NCBI GenBank assembly: GCA_032718475.1
Contig: JAUCBJ010001939.1
Coordinates: 1 to 64,000 of the forward strand
DNA length: 64,000 nt
From: Nemertoderma westbladi
Lineage: Eukaryota; Xenacoelomorpha; Nemertodermatida; Nemertodermatidae
Reading direction: 5' to 3'
Made by a program: the position numbers and the translations under genes. The notes under the pieces were generated by a model. That model did no database searches. It was not told the DNA's origin and was given only the letters and a program-made list of their open reading frames with translations. The first letter of the stretch is position 1; every line of letters starts with the position of its first letter. Positions 62,736 to 64,000 of this stretch are shown piece after piece.

Positions 62736-64000
62736 CCATTGCGGAAAAGCCAACCAACCACCAAGGTTAAGGCTGAATCACCAGCCGATCGCCTCAATGG
62801 TTGGAAGGCCCACTTTGAAGAGCTCCTCAATAATGACAGGGTATTGCCTGATAACTTTATAGAAGTAAAAGTGTCTGAGTCTGTACTCCCAGATATTCCC
62901 ATTGGCGATATCTTGCTGCAAAGAGCATTAAGACCAATCATGCCAGTGGATTAGATGGTGTTCCCCCTGAGGTCTTTAAAATACCTGAGTGTTTAAAGCT
63001 CATCTATCCCACCATAGTAGACATGTACCGAACAACAAGAGTCCCACAAGAAATGAAAACAAATAAGTTGGTGCCAGTTCCTAAGAAGGGCAACCTAACA
63101 CTCTATGGTTCTTTTCGGGGAATCTCATTGATCTCGATTGCTGCAAAACTATACAATAGAATTATATTAAATCGCGTCAGGGATCCCATTGAGAGACTGC
63201 TCCGTGGAAATCAGAATGGGTTCCGTAAAGGTCGTGGGACCATGGAGCCCATTTTGGCACTTAGAAGGATAATTGAAGAGTTATCAAAAAAGAAAGACAG
63301 GCATCTGGCTGTTATCTTTGTTGACTTCTTCAAGGCCTTTGATTCAGTCTCTCGCTCACGTATGTTCAGCATACTTTCATTATATGGTATTCCTGATGAA
63401 ATTATTGCAGCAATGAGATCAGTATACGATGGTTCGACAACATTTGTGTCTACTGTTGACGGTGACACAGAACCATTTGAAGTGTTATGGGGCGTCCTCC
63501 AGGGAGACACACTTGCACCATTCTGTTCATAATTGTGGTTGACTATGTCCTACGCATGTCCTTAGATCATCATAATGATGATGGGGTGATGATAACTCCA
63601 CCTACTGGCTCCAGAAGTCGAGGTATTCCTGCCAAGTACCTAACTGATCGAGACTTTGCTGATGACTTAGGAGTACTCTCAGAATCACTAGAGGGAGCCC
63701 AACGGCTCCTCAGCTCATTAGAACATGCTGCTTCTAGTGTTGGTCTTTTTATTAACTCCAGAAAGACCAAAATTTTGACAGTTCACTTTGAAAGTCCTCA
63801 GCAAGTCTCTGATCGGATGAGCATAAGCTCAAAAGGATGGTATGCTTGAGCATGTGAACGACTTCTGTTACCTGGGATCATGGATCCGGAAGTCAGGTGA
63901 GGACCTTAAAATACGCAAGGGGAAGGGCAGTCTTGAATTGGCTTTCCAGGATTTGGAAGTCACCGAGAATTAATCGGCAACTTAAGGTCCGATTATTTAG
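62735..64000 (+). mobile_element. RTE-like LINE, RT region, running off the right edge (copy D)
   Basis: This is the best-preserved copy. 62739-62954 encodes RLNGWKAHFEELLNNDRVLP. The frame of 63023-63532 encodes FRGISLISIAAKLYNRIILN, NGFRKGRGTMEPILALRRII, VDFFKAFDSVSRSRM and GVLQGDTLAPF. 63487-63849 encodes the catalytic FADD (RDFADDLGVL) and then FINSRKTKILTVHFESPQQV. At least two frame changes separate these blocks, so it is dead. It lies directly after the 17-bp minisatellite. Confidence 0.85.

Noticed and set aside
61945-62862. 305-codon ORF rich in IIPTP
   Set aside because: This is translation of the 17-base minisatellite, with no start context or homology.

Overview
The window is nuclear DNA of an animal, probably a marine invertebrate. 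It holds one long intron-rich housekeeping gene with consistent GT/AG splice sites, three single-exon metazoan genes nested inside one of its introns, many non-LTR retrotransposon pieces, a tRNA-derived SINE, a MITE, giant minisatellites and many long poly-C/poly-G runs. The density of TAGGCCTA and ACCGGT words and the repeat types look echinoderm- or hemichordate-like to me, but that is an impression and not a species call.

Region 1 (1 to about 13.8 kb) is a Polinton/Maverick-type (adintovirus-like) element, cut by the left edge. All genes lie on the + strand: protein-primed family-B DNA polymerase in three pieces (3-3661), a TATA-binding-protein-like protein (3671-4231), a small basic/hydrophobic pX-like virion protein (4676-5137), a packaging ATPase with its middle deleted (5155-5623), an unknown ORF with a -1 frame break (5745-6205), a retroviral-type integrase with chromodomain (6330-7415), two tandem penton-like minor capsid genes that overlap by 4 bases (7430-9114), an unknown gene (9189-9785), a basic core protein (9900-10427), a hexon-like major capsid protein (10437-11687), an adenain-type protease (11752-12195) and two small late ORFs. 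The capsid half is intact. The polymerase and ATPase are broken, so this copy looks defective for replication and packaging. The TBP-like gene is the most unusual item in the window.

Region 2 (14-21.6 kb) has no host gene that I can see. It holds a SINE, long poly-C tracts, a LINE fragment and a 5'-truncated CR1/L2-like LINE on the - strand.

Region 3 (21.6 kb to the right edge) is a glycogen phosphorylase gene on the + strand. Thirteen exons (737 codons) are visible, and the last roughly 100 codons lie beyond the window. Its introns carry a 50-bp minisatellite built from the exon 3 splice donor itself (intron 3), a minisatellite of about 7.3 kb with higher-order structure (intron 6), a 30-bp repeat that is stop-free on both strands (intron 7), a 43-bp repeat (intron 9) and a 17-bp repeat (intron 13). 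Intron 12 (21.4 kb) contains three intronless genes: EXOSC3/RRP40 (- strand), SEC61G (- strand) and an SLC25A29-like mitochondrial carrier (+ strand), among LINE fragments of two clades.

The host genes (glycogen breakdown, RNA exosome, translocon, mitochondrial amino-acid carrier) have no evident functional link to one another. They share only position.
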